This document shows positions 1 through 6,538 of a DNA stretch of 10,203 bases, piece by piece. Position numbers and translations under genes: made by a program. The notes beneath the pieces were generated by a model that searched no databases, was not told the origin of the DNA, and saw only the letters and a list, made by a program, of their open reading frames with translations. The DNA is from Methanobacterium sp. (lineage in GTDB: Archaea > Methanobacteriota > Methanobacteria > Methanobacteriales > Methanobacteriaceae), in assembly GCA_003151535.1 (NCBI GenBank), contig PLXT01000042.1, forward strand, positions 123,614 through 133,816, in the 5' to 3' direction. How positions within the stretch are numbered: position 1 is the first letter of the stretch; every line of letters starts with the position of its first letter.

Positions 1-360
1 GAAATAATGGATGGATATTATTTCATAACAGGATGGCCTACAGCTATAAAACCATTTTATGTAATGCCAAATTCAGAAAATCCATTAAAAAGCTGTGCAT
101 TTGATCTCATGTACAAGGATCTCGAGATATCATCCGGAGCAATGAGGGTGCATGACCATGACCTACTCGTTGAAAAGATAAAAAAACAGGGCCTTAACCC
201 AGACTCATTCAACAGATATTTAGCAGCATTTGAATATGGAATGCCACCACACGCAGGTTGGGGTGTGGGTGCAGAAAGGTTCACAATGACCATGACAGGT
301 TTAAAAAATATAAGGGAAACAGTCCTCTTCCCAAGAGATAGAAGAAGGCTTACACCTTAA
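1..360 (+). CDS. aspS: Aspartyl-tRNA synthetase, archaeal type, C-terminal part (5' end outside window)
   Basis: This is the last 119 codons of a class II aminoacyl-tRNA synthetase that charges tRNA with aspartate in the cytoplasm. The frame is open from base 1, so the gene begins upstream and the ATG at 7 is internal. The stretch reads WPTAIKPFYVMP, then LMYKDLEISSGAMRVHD (amino-acid and ATP binding region), then the class II motif 3 GWGVGAERFTM with its invariant arginine, and it ends in the archaeal AspRS tail LFPRDRRRLTP. The C-terminus is complete. Archaeal enzymes of this type, including the one studied in Methanothermobacter, are often non-discriminating and also charge tRNA-Asn for GatCAB. 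The N-terminal anticodon-binding domain that would decide this is not in the window. The identification is secure; tRNA specificity is not. Confidence 0.96.
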   Translation, partial: EIMDGYYFITGWPTAIKPFYVMPNSENPLKSCAFDLMYKDLEISSGAMRVHDHDLLVEKIKKQGLNPDSFNRYLAAFEYGMPPHAGWGVGAERFTMTMTGLKNIRETVLFPRDRRRLTP

Positions 361-406
361 ATTACTTTAAACTAATTGGTGAAAATAGTTATTTAATAAA
401 AATACA

Positions 407-468
407 GGAATATATTCCACTAAAATATCATAAATAATATAATGAAATTGTAATGGGTGGAATATATT
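407..468. repeat. 12-bp perfect inverted repeat with 36-nt spacer
   Basis: AATATATTCCAC at 409-420 is exactly the reverse complement of GTGGAATATATT at 457-468. The left copy is also part of a 12-bp self-palindrome, GGAATATATTCC, at 407-418. The pair lies in the 215-base spacer between the aspS stop and the flavoprotein start. The right arm runs into a TATA-like stretch (about 461-475). It could be a pair of operator half-sites, or a stem in the aspS 3' trailer. A shorter inverted pair, AACTGTT (498-504) and AACAGTT (523-529), follows closer to the gene. The sequence alone does not assign a role. Confidence 0.5.
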
Positions 469-575
469 TAAATTTTTATTATATCATGAATTATATCAAC
501 TGTTGATGAATTAATGGAAATAAACAGTTAATACATAAAATAAGTCTAAATTATTAAAATAGGGAACTCTAAATT

Positions 576-1823
576 ATGAACAAAAATAGTGATATGTATG
601 ACGTTGCAGTGGTTGGTGCAGGACCAGCTGGAATGATGGCTGCAATAACAGCAGCATCAAATGGAAATAAAGTAATCCTCATCGAGCGAAACTCTTCTGC
701 TGGTCAAAAACTTCTTCTAACGGGTAATGGAAGATGTAACTTAACTAATACTGCATCTATGAAAGATTTACTAGATAAATTCGGACATCGTGGTTCATTC
801 TTTAGATCCGCTTTTTCAAGTCTATCAAACCAGGATCTCATGGAATTCTTCGAAAGCAGAGGTTTAGAATTTAAATTAGAAGAAGGTGGAAGAGTATTTC
901 CAGTTACAGACGATTCTAAATCTGTTTTAAAAATTTTAGAATCCTCAATGAAGAAGAATGGTGTTAAGATAGTTTACAACGCCCGTCTTCAAAGTATTAA
1001 AATACCCTCAAAGGGAAAGGATATTTTTAAGTTGAAATTTGCCTACAACACAGTTATTGTAGCTAAAAAGGTTATACTTGCAACAGGCGGGGCTTCATAT
1101 ACTGAGACTGGCTCAACAGGAGACGGTTTCAGAATTGCCATCGATACAGAACATGGAGTAACTCCAATAGAACCGGGTATTGTGCCTTTAAAAGTTAAAG
1201 AATCATGGGTTAAGAGTTTACAGGGAATTACACTCGAAGATGTTCGTGTCACTATAAGACAACCAAAAATGGTATTTCAAGATACAAATATTCTCTTTAC
1301 CCATTATGGTATTTCTGGGCCTCTGATCCTTGATAACAGTTCAAAAATTATCCCATTACTCGAAGATAATACTCATATAAAATTATATCTCGATCTAAAA
1401 CCATCCCTTACAATGGAAGAACTTCAAAGTACTTTGTTAGGTGCTTTTGAATCACATGGAAAGGTTGATGTTAAAAATTATCTGAAACTCTTAATGCCTA
1501 ACAGAATGATACCTGTACTTTTAAAACTGGCCGAAACAGATCCTAAGAAGAAGATGAATCAGATAAATAAGAAGGAAAGAAATTCAATTATAAATCTGTT
1601 AAAATCATTTCCACTTACAGTCAATGGACATCTACCAATAGATAAAGCTATAATTACATGTGGCGGAGTTTCAAGGGATTATATAAAAGCAAATAGCATG
1701 GAATCCAAGGTTGTATCAGGTATGTATTTTGCTGGTGAAATAATACAAGGGTGTGCACCTAGTGGAGGATATAATCTTCAACAGGCATTTTCAACAGGAT
1801 ACCTAGCAGGTTTACTGTCCTAA
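576..1823 (+). CDS. FAD-dependent oxidoreductase of the HI0933/YhiN (BaiN-like) family
   Basis: A 415-residue flavoprotein of the family often labelled 'aminoacetone oxidase family FAD-binding enzyme' or 'NAD(P)/FAD-dependent oxidoreductase'. Residues 14-19 (GAGPAG) are the Rossmann dinucleotide loop and E37 is the usual FAD-ribose acid. The family signature LLLTGNGRCNLTN follows at 47-59, ATGG lies at 169-172, and an inserted cap domain spans about 196-355. The C-terminal FAD signature runs from GMYFAGE (382-388) to APSGGYNLQQAFSTG (394-408). Length is normal for the family (about 400-420). The ATG at 576 was chosen; a weak AGGGA site lies at 561-565, and an ATG at 594 would also keep the Rossmann fold whole. 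The physiological substrate is unknown for archaeal members. It is probably a soluble, monocistronic gene: spacers of 215 and 303 bases flank it. Confidence 0.9.
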   Translation: MNKNSDMYDVAVVGAGPAGMMAAITAASNGNKVILIERNSSAGQKLLLTGNGRCNLTNTASMKDLLDKFGHRGSFFRSAFSSLSNQDLMEFFESRGLEFKLEEGGRVFPVTDDSKSVLKILESSMKKNGVKIVYNARLQSIKIPSKGKDIFKLKFAYNTVIVAKKVILATGGASYTETGSTGDGFRIAIDTEHGVTPIEPGIVPLKVKESWVKSLQGITLEDVRVTIRQPKMVFQDTNILFTHYGISGPLILDNSSKIIPLLEDNTHIKLYLDLKPSLTMEELQSTLLGAFESHGKVDVKNYLKLLMPNRMIPVLLKLAETDPKKKMNQINKKERNSIINLLKSFPLTVNGHLPIDKAIITCGGVSRDYIKANSMESKVVSGMYFAGEIIQGCAPSGGYNLQQAFSTGYLAGLLS

Positions 1824-1852
1824 ACCTTTTTAAAATCATATCCCATTTATAA

Positions 1853-1860
1853 TTTTTTTT
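1853..1860 (+). terminator. T-tract, probable archaeal terminator of the flavoprotein gene
   Basis: A run of eight T begins 30 bases after the flavoprotein stop, and a second run of seven T lies at 1912-1918. Archaeal RNA polymerase terminates at such U-rich tracts without needing a hairpin, and none is obvious here. The call rests on position and composition only. Confidence 0.4.
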
Positions 1861-2076
1861 AATATTAAACCACCAACTTGACAATAATAATTTACATATT
1901 AATTTTCTAAATTTTTTTAAATACTCTTAACATACTACCTAATCATAATAAACTAATAAATAGTTATAACAATGTTTATATCCTAAAATCATTAATTCTT
2001 ACACTGTAGAGCTTCAAAATATAATTTGGTTATTTATTTTAAAAGAATAGGAATTAGTGTTAATAATATGATAAAC

Positions 2077-2093
2077 ATAATATCAGATATTAT
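2077..2093. promoter_or_regulatory. 17-nt perfect palindrome upstream of the DUF998 gene (operator candidate)
   Basis: ATAATATCAGATATTAT has two 8-bp arms that match perfectly around a central A. It ends 33 bases before the DUF998 start codon, a typical place for a dimeric helix-turn-helix repressor to act on transcription. The spacer is nearly all A and T, so chance palindromes are easier here. No regulator gene lies next to it. Confidence 0.35.
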
Positions 2094-2126
2094 AGATAAC
2101 ATTTATAATTATAGAAGGGTGGTTTA

Positions 2127-2762
2127 ATGCCTCATACAAATGATGTGATGACTAAAAAGTCTGACAGGCTAAGGTTTTATGCTATATGCGGAATTGTTGC
2201 TCCAATTTTCTTTTGGTTTATGGTAGTTATTGAGAGTCTATTAAGACCGGGTTATAGTCAGTACTATAATTTTGTTAGTGATCTCGGTGTTGGCCATTTA
2301 TCAATACTTCAAAACATCAATTTTGTAGTATTTGGTATTCTAACAATTGGACTAGCCATTGGTCTTAAAAATGGCTTACCAAGCCCAAAAACAAGAACCT
2401 TGAAAGCAGGAATATGGTTTGTTATATTATTTGCTATTGGAGTATTGTTAGCAGGAGTATTTCCTGAAACTTACCTTTGGGCCATTCCCCATAATATTGT
2501 TAGTGCAACTGCATTTGTAGCTATTATAGCTGCTCAGCTATTCATCTGGCAAGGGTTAAAAGATAAGGATAGAACTATGTGGGGGAGATATGCAACCTAT
2601 TCATTAATAAGTGGATTGCTGTCCCTAATTTTGGTAATTTTACTCAAGGTTGCAATGCTTTATGGTTTCTATCCTGGGCTCTCCCAAAGGGCGTTTCTTA
2701 TTGTATCATGGATATGGATTGGAGTAACAGGAATAAAACTTTATACATCAACCCAAAAATGA
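2127..2762 (+). CDS. DUF998 family integral membrane protein
   Basis: A 211-residue protein of the DUF998 family, whose function is unknown. Six membrane segments are visible at about 18-41, 63-81, 93-112, 121-142, 155-178 and 187-205, giving a compact six-helix bundle. The family features are the first helix GIVAPIFFWFM, followed by LRPGYSQYYNFVSDLGVG (about 40-57), where arginine and aspartate sit at the membrane face, and the small loop PHNIVSA after helix 3. No signal peptide or soluble domain is present. The start is supported by the purine-rich GGGTGG about 6 bases upstream. Several lysines and arginines before helix 1 suggest a cytoplasmic N-terminus. Flanking spacers of 303 and 141 bases suggest it is transcribed alone. 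Confidence 0.85.
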   Translation: MPHTNDVMTKKSDRLRFYAICGIVAPIFFWFMVVIESLLRPGYSQYYNFVSDLGVGHLSILQNINFVVFGILTIGLAIGLKNGLPSPKTRTLKAGIWFVILFAIGVLLAGVFPETYLWAIPHNIVSATAFVAIIAAQLFIWQGLKDKDRTMWGRYATYSLISGLLSLILVILLKVAMLYGFYPGLSQRAFLIVSWIWIGVTGIKLYTSTQK

Positions 2763-2842
2763 TAATAGGATCAATTCAGGACCCATTAACATAAACTATT
2801 TGTTATGGTCTCCTACAATCTCATTTGATTTATTGTTAGCAA

Positions 2843-2853
2843 TTTTATATTAA
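2843..2853 (+). promoter_or_regulatory. TATA-box candidate for the methyltransferase-aroA' unit
   Basis: TTTTATATTAA lies about 55 bases before the methyltransferase ATG. With the usual archaeal distance of about 25 bases to the transcription start, the leader would be near 30 nt. A second TATA-like stretch at 2862-2869 would give a leader of only about a dozen bases. Similar AT-rich words are common in these spacers. Confidence 0.35.
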
Positions 2854-2903
2854 ATGGCAGTAATATATCTTAAGATGTGACAAATGACATTTTGGTTTAA
2901 ATC

Positions 2904-3443
2904 ATGATAAAAGTAGTATACGATATCAAAGTTTATAGGCAAGTTTTAAGAGATATTATTAAGAAAGATGATGTTGTGGTAGAGCTTGGATGCCATGTAG
3001 GTAATTCAACTCGGATCATACGGGATCTTTCACCGGAAGGTAGCATAATATCACTTGATAACAGTCCAGAAGCTGTTAGTGCTATGAAATCAATTACAGA
3101 TGAATATTCTAATGTTGAATTTATAAAAGCAGATGTTAGGCTACATGAAATATTAGAAGAAGTAGCTTTTAAAATTAAAGAGATTGGAAGATGCGATGTT
3201 TTATCGGTTGACTTGGGTGGTGGGTACCATCCTGACACAACATTCAAGGTATTTTTCATATGGTCATCAACTTTAAAACCTCGTGACACTATAATAAGAA
3301 ATAGAGGACTTTTAGATTTTATACATTCAGCTTCAACAGACGAGCTGGTAAAATCCGAAATGGGATGGCTCGAATCGTCTGGAAACGATGGAATACCACC
3401 AGGGTTGAAGGAATTCAAACTTTGGTCTTCTAAAATAAACTAG
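2904..3443 (+). CDS. Small SAM-dependent methyltransferase, substrate unknown
   Basis: A 179-residue Rossmann-type methyltransferase. Motif I is VVELGCHVGNST (25-36), the acid after strand 2 is D52 in IISLDNS, FIKADVR (73-79) supplies D77, and motif IV is CDVLSVDLGGG (97-107). The protein is barely longer than the catalytic core and has no added recognition domain. The ATG at 2904 is the first possible start, since an in-frame TAA lies at 2898-2900; no good Shine-Dalgarno site precedes it. Its stop codon sits inside the ribosome-binding site of aroA' 11 bases downstream, so the two genes are almost certainly cotranscribed. That suggests, but does not prove, a link to aromatic amino acid synthesis. 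Glycine-rich motif IV lacks the NPPY/DPPY of N6-adenine or guanine-N2 enzymes, so the target may be a small molecule or RNA. Confidence 0.8.
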   Translation: MIKVVYDIKVYRQVLRDIIKKDDVVVELGCHVGNSTRIIRDLSPEGSIISLDNSPEAVSAMKSITDEYSNVEFIKADVRLHEILEEVAFKIKEIGRCDVLSVDLGGGYHPDTTFKVFFIWSSTLKPRDTIIRNRGLLDFIHSASTDELVKSEMGWLESSGNDGIPPGLKEFKLWSSKIN

Positions 3444-3450
3444 GAGGGTG
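3442..3450 (+). promoter_or_regulatory. Strong Shine-Dalgarno site of aroA' overlapping the upstream stop codon
   Basis: AGGAGGGTG begins inside the TAG that ends the methyltransferase gene and lies 4 bases before the aroA' ATG at 3455. It is the strongest ribosome-binding site in the window. The overlap points to translational coupling and fixes the aroA' start. Confidence 0.75.
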
Positions 3451-3454
3451 TTTT

Positions 3455-4255
3455 ATGATAGGCAAAAGGATCAGGATCGAAAGGATATTAAACAGGAAAA
3501 CAGGAAGATGTGTCATAGTTCCAATGGATCACGGTGTATCAGTTGGACCAGTTGCAGGGATTACCGATATGGCAGCAGCAATTGACGAAGTAGCAAGCGG
3601 TGGAGCTAACGCAGTTATAGAACATAAAGGAATGGTAGGTAAGGGACATAGAGGATACGGTAGTGATATAGGACTTATAATACATCTCTCAGCAAGTACC
3701 GATCTTGGACCAGATCCGGATCATAAGGTTCTTGTTACATCTGTTGAAAAGGCACTCAAATTAGGTGCTGATGCTGTATCGGTGCATGTCAATGTTGGTT
3801 CAGAAAAGGAACCGGAAATGCTTTCACAGCTTGGAAGAATATCAGAAACATGCGATGAATGGGGAATGCCATTAATTGCAATGATGTACCCACGTGGTAA
3901 AAAGATCACCAGTGAACATTCTGTTGATGTTGTAAAACTTGCTGCACGGGCTGGTGCAGAATTAGGTGCAGATATTATCAAGACCAACTACACAGGAGAT
4001 CCCAACACTTTCAAAGAAGTTGTTGACGGATGCCCAGTACCAGTTGTAATAGCTGGTGGTCCAATGGTTGAAACTGATAAGGAACTGCTTGAAATGGTTA
4101 AAAATTCTGTTGATGTTGGAGGGGCTGGTGTTGCAATTGGAAGAAATATATTCCAGGCACCGTCACCAAGAAAAACAACCCGGGCAATAGCAGGGATAGT
4201 GCATGAAAACATGGATGTGGAAGAGGCACTCAAGATCCTTAATGGTACAGGTTAG
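3455..4255 (+). CDS. aroA': 2-amino-3,7-dideoxy-D-threo-hept-6-ulosonate (ADTH) synthase
   Basis: A 266-residue enzyme of the archaeal class I fructose-bisphosphate aldolase (DhnA) family. It catalyses the first step of archaeal aromatic amino acid synthesis: transaldol transfer from 6-deoxy-5-ketofructose 1-phosphate to L-aspartate semialdehyde. The TIM barrel starts with GKRIRIERI. D25 (VPMDHG), Y145 (IAMMYPRG) and the Schiff-base lysine K176 (DIIKTNYTGD) are all present. Each lies 8 residues before the catalytic D33, Y153 and K184 that I recall for the characterised Methanocaldococcus enzyme MJ0400. The C-terminal phosphate site is VIAGGP (198-203) and GVAIGRNIFQ. A plain aldolase role is the alternative annotation, but adjacency to aroB' favours ADTH synthase. 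The gene is downstream-coupled to the methyltransferase and 140 bases before aroB'. Confidence 0.94.
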   Translation: MIGKRIRIERILNRKTGRCVIVPMDHGVSVGPVAGITDMAAAIDEVASGGANAVIEHKGMVGKGHRGYGSDIGLIIHLSASTDLGPDPDHKVLVTSVEKALKLGADAVSVHVNVGSEKEPEMLSQLGRISETCDEWGMPLIAMMYPRGKKITSEHSVDVVKLAARAGAELGADIIKTNYTGDPNTFKEVVDGCPVPVVIAGGPMVETDKELLEMVKNSVDVGGAGVAIGRNIFQAPSPRKTTRAIAGIVHENMDVEEALKILNGTG

Positions 4256-4395
4256 AGATTATATTCTAACTAAATTATTTTAAAAATTGATAATTTATTA
4301 CACGATATTAATGTAAAGTAACATTGCCCATCCAACCAATTAGTTTGGGATTAAAATAAATTAAAAAAATTATATAGTAACTGGAAGGTATATAA

Positions 4396-5520
4396 ATGAA
4401 GTTTGCATGGATTATGGCAGAAGGGAAAGTGTGGGATATTAAGAAGCAGTTTATTACAACAGCCCTTGAATCTGGAATAGAATATGTTGTTGACTTCTCA
4501 GATGTTGATAAGATAAAAAAGCTTGGAAATCTTCACCTTGTGTCTGACATAGACGATGTTGATATAGTCATGGTTGGAAGAGATTCTGAAGGTGATGGAA
4601 CCATTTCTATTCCCGAAGACTTGTCAAAATCAAAGGATTTAGAAAAAGTATCCAATTTAAAAAGGAATGGTAAAACTGTTGCTGCATATGTAGAGATTAG
4701 TAGTAAAAAACACGAAGAACTTGCATCTAAACTTGGAAAAGTAGCAGATTACCTGATATTACTTGGTAAGGATTGGACTGTGATACCTCTTGAAAATATT
4801 ATTGCAGAGCTTCAGGGTGAAGATGTTAAAATTGTAGCTGCTGTAAACAATTTTGATGAAGCTAAACTCGCTCTTGAAACACTCGAATATGGTACAGATG
4901 GAGTTCTTATAGTTCCTGATGATATTTCGCAGATAAAGAAGGTTTCTGAACTAGTTGAAACCATAGATTCAGAAAGCTACGAACTGGTACCTGCAACCAT
5001 CACACGTGTAGAACCAGTTGGTTCTGGAGACAGGGTCTGTGTAGACACATGTTCCATAATGAATGTTGGAGAGGGTATGTTAGTAGGTTCCTACTCTAAA
5101 GGACTCTTCCTGGTTCACAGTGAATCTTTAGAAAGTGAATATGTGGCATCTAGACCGTTTAGAGTTAATGCAGGACCAGTACATGCTTATGTAATGACAC
5201 CGGGTAATAAGACCAGATATCTTTCTGAAATTGAAACAGGAGATGAAGTATTAACTGTAGATAAGAATGGAAATACCAAAAATACAGTTGTTGGCCGTGT
5301 TAAAATTGAGAAGAGACCATTGATGCTGGTTGAAGCAGAATATGATGGTTTTACCATAAGGACCCTCCTTCAAAATGCTGAAACCATTAGACTTGTACAA
5401 GATAACGGCAATCCATTATCCGTTGCCATACTCAAAATAGGCGATAAGGTAATGGTATACTTGGATAAAAGTGCCAGACATTTTGGGATGGCTATTGAAG
5501 AGACCATAATCGAAAAATAA
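4396..5520 (+). CDS. aroB': 3-dehydroquinate synthase II (archaeal type)
   Basis: A 374-residue protein of the archaeal 3-dehydroquinate synthase family (MJ1249 type). It converts ADTH to 3-dehydroquinate by NAD-dependent oxidative deamination and cyclisation, replacing the bacterial DAHP/AroB route. It is unrelated to bacterial AroB. Family features are the N-terminal MKFAWIMAEGKVWDIKKQFI with TTALESG after it, VGSGDRVCVDTCSIMNVGEG (208-227), MLVGSYSKGLFLVHSES (228-244) and RPFRVNAGPVHAYVMTPG (253-270). The last 100 residues form the beta-rich C-terminal domain. Length is close to that of other family members. The start is supported by GGAAGG at 4383-4388. A 140-base gap separates it from aroA', so it may be in the same operon or have its own promoter; an imperfect hairpin (4330-4351) lies in the gap. 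The two gene products act in sequence. Confidence 0.95.
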   Translation: MKFAWIMAEGKVWDIKKQFITTALESGIEYVVDFSDVDKIKKLGNLHLVSDIDDVDIVMVGRDSEGDGTISIPEDLSKSKDLEKVSNLKRNGKTVAAYVEISSKKHEELASKLGKVADYLILLGKDWTVIPLENIIAELQGEDVKIVAAVNNFDEAKLALETLEYGTDGVLIVPDDISQIKKVSELVETIDSESYELVPATITRVEPVGSGDRVCVDTCSIMNVGEGMLVGSYSKGLFLVHSESLESEYVASRPFRVNAGPVHAYVMTPGNKTRYLSEIETGDEVLTVDKNGNTKNTVVGRVKIEKRPLMLVEAEYDGFTIRTLLQNAETIRLVQDNGNPLSVAILKIGDKVMVYLDKSARHFGMAIEETIIEK

Positions 5521-5577
5521 CTTATAAATCAGTTATTAACTTTTAATATTTTCTAAAATTTATTTATCCATTATTGT

Positions 5578-5584
5578 AGGGTGA
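5578..5584 (+). promoter_or_regulatory. Shine-Dalgarno site that favours the ATG at 5593 over the GTG at 5581
   Basis: AGGGTGA matches the archaeal anti-SD and ends 8 bases before the ATG at 5593, a standard spacing. A GTG in the same frame at 5581 would start inside this site. The shorter protein is therefore preferred, losing four residues (MSNK). Confidence 0.65.
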
Positions 5585-5592
5585 GTAATAAA

Positions 5593-6534
5593 ATGTCCGG
5601 ATATCAAGTTGAAATAATTAGTCCCGAGGATAAAGACTCCCTTTTTGATGATCTGCTTGCCAAGGTAAGGTACGAAAGAAAGGCTAACATCCATGGTGCA
5701 TGTGTTAAACTTCTTACAGATAATACAGATTTTAAAGAAGAATGGGAAGACAACTTCAAATTCATGAACGAAGACATAAGGCCACATGCAAAAATATTTT
5801 CGGTTGAAGACGGTGGAAAACTTCGGGTCATGTATGAACCACTATCAAAGACATGTATAATCAAAAACTGTGATTATTATGGTTGGATAAAAAGTATTGC
5901 ACTAGCAGCAATATCTGATTTCTTTGAAGAATATCACAGTGTTCACAGGAGATACTCCGTGCACGGCTCAACAGTTGACTATAATGGCCATGCAATAGCC
6001 ATAATAGGCCCTCCTGGAACTGGTAAGTCCACACTCACATATGGACTACTTGAAAATGAGGATTTTAATTATATATCCGATGACTGGTTTTTTACTAGAC
6101 TCTTTAAAAATGCATCGGTAGTTTATTCATCAGAAAAAAATTCATACATACGGGACGATATAATAAATGTATGGAAATCTTTTTCAGAAGAACTTAAAAA
6201 AGTTAAACTTGACACACGTGGTAGAGGATTAGCCGATGTAAATACATTGTTTGAAGGGCGTATAAGGGAAAGTTCAACACTTCAAACTGTTGTTCTACTT
6301 GAGAGGGATAAAGAACATCCTCCATTTGTTAAACTTGATGTTGATGATGCAATGGATTTCATGATAGAAAAGGATTTTTGTAATCCCCATCAATTAGTTA
6401 GAAACATTAGAAAGTTCGATCTAAGAAAAGAATTTTTCAGGGAACTTTTCAGTAATTTAGAAGTATACCTTGTAAACACAATTGAAACTCCTACTGAAAG
6501 TCTTAGCAGAATAAAAGAACTTGCAACTAGGTGA
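5593..6534 (+). CDS. P-loop ATPase/kinase resembling HPr kinase (PEPCK-like fold), function unknown
   Basis: A 313-residue protein in two parts. Residues 1 to about 115 form an alpha/beta region I do not recognise. A nucleotide-binding domain follows. The order VHGSTVDYNGHAIAIIG (123-139), Walker A GPPGTGKST (139-147) and acidic pair ISDD (161-164) mirrors HPr kinase/phosphorylase, where HG.., GxSGxGKS and VADD occur at the same spacing. RGRGLADV (209-216) loosely resembles the HprK signature RGLGI(I)NV. Methanogens lack a classical sugar PTS with HPr, so the substrate must be something else. It ends in the ribosome-binding site of thpR, so the two are translationally coupled, and cca is the next gene. 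The fold is inferred by eye from motifs; a serine/small-molecule kinase or a plain ATPase are both possible. It is likely a soluble protein: no membrane segment is seen. Confidence 0.7.
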   Translation: MSGYQVEIISPEDKDSLFDDLLAKVRYERKANIHGACVKLLTDNTDFKEEWEDNFKFMNEDIRPHAKIFSVEDGGKLRVMYEPLSKTCIIKNCDYYGWIKSIALAAISDFFEEYHSVHRRYSVHGSTVDYNGHAIAIIGPPGTGKSTLTYGLLENEDFNYISDDWFFTRLFKNASVVYSSEKNSYIRDDIINVWKSFSEELKKVKLDTRGRGLADVNTLFEGRIRESSTLQTVVLLERDKEHPPFVKLDVDDAMDFMIEKDFCNPHQLVRNIRKFDLRKEFFRELFSNLEVYLVNTIETPTESLSRIKELATR

Positions 6535-6535
6535 T
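6529..6535 (+). promoter_or_regulatory. Shine-Dalgarno site of thpR containing the upstream stop codon
   Basis: AGGTGAT is a perfect match to the archaeal 16S tail and includes the TGA (6532-6534) that ends the P-loop gene. It lies 3 bases before the ATG at 6539. An in-frame TTG at 6521 lies upstream of this site and is an unlikely start. Confidence 0.75.
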
Positions 6536-6538
6536 AAG

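Larger units (their letters stand above)
1824..2126. other. 303-base AT-rich spacer without a convincing gene
   Basis: This spacer holds two T-tracts close to the flavoprotein gene and, near its right end, a perfect palindrome (2077-2093) and a 19-codon ORF (2068-2127) that ends on the DUF998 start codon. TATA-like stretches occur at about 2030-2042 and 2101-2110. The second is too close to the start codon to leave room for the ribosome-binding site. No RNA gene or longer reading frame was recognised. Confidence 0.6.

Noticed and set aside
2579..2794. 71-codon plus-strand frame overlapping the end of the DUF998 gene
   Set aside because: It is out of frame with the DUF998 gene, which has regular membrane helices to its end. 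The alternative frame has no start signal and no domain.
2933..3418. Open frame of 161 codons on the minus strand across the methyltransferase gene
   Set aside because: It is fully antisense to a gene with clear SAM-binding motifs, its translation is serine-rich without a recognisable domain, and it has no ribosome-binding site or promoter context.
4330..4351. Imperfect hairpin between aroA' and aroB' (ATCC-AA-C pairing with GTTTGGGAT) as an attenuator or terminator
   Set aside because: The stem needs two bulges and is followed by A-rich rather than T-rich sequence on the plus strand, so terminator or riboswitch function is not supported.
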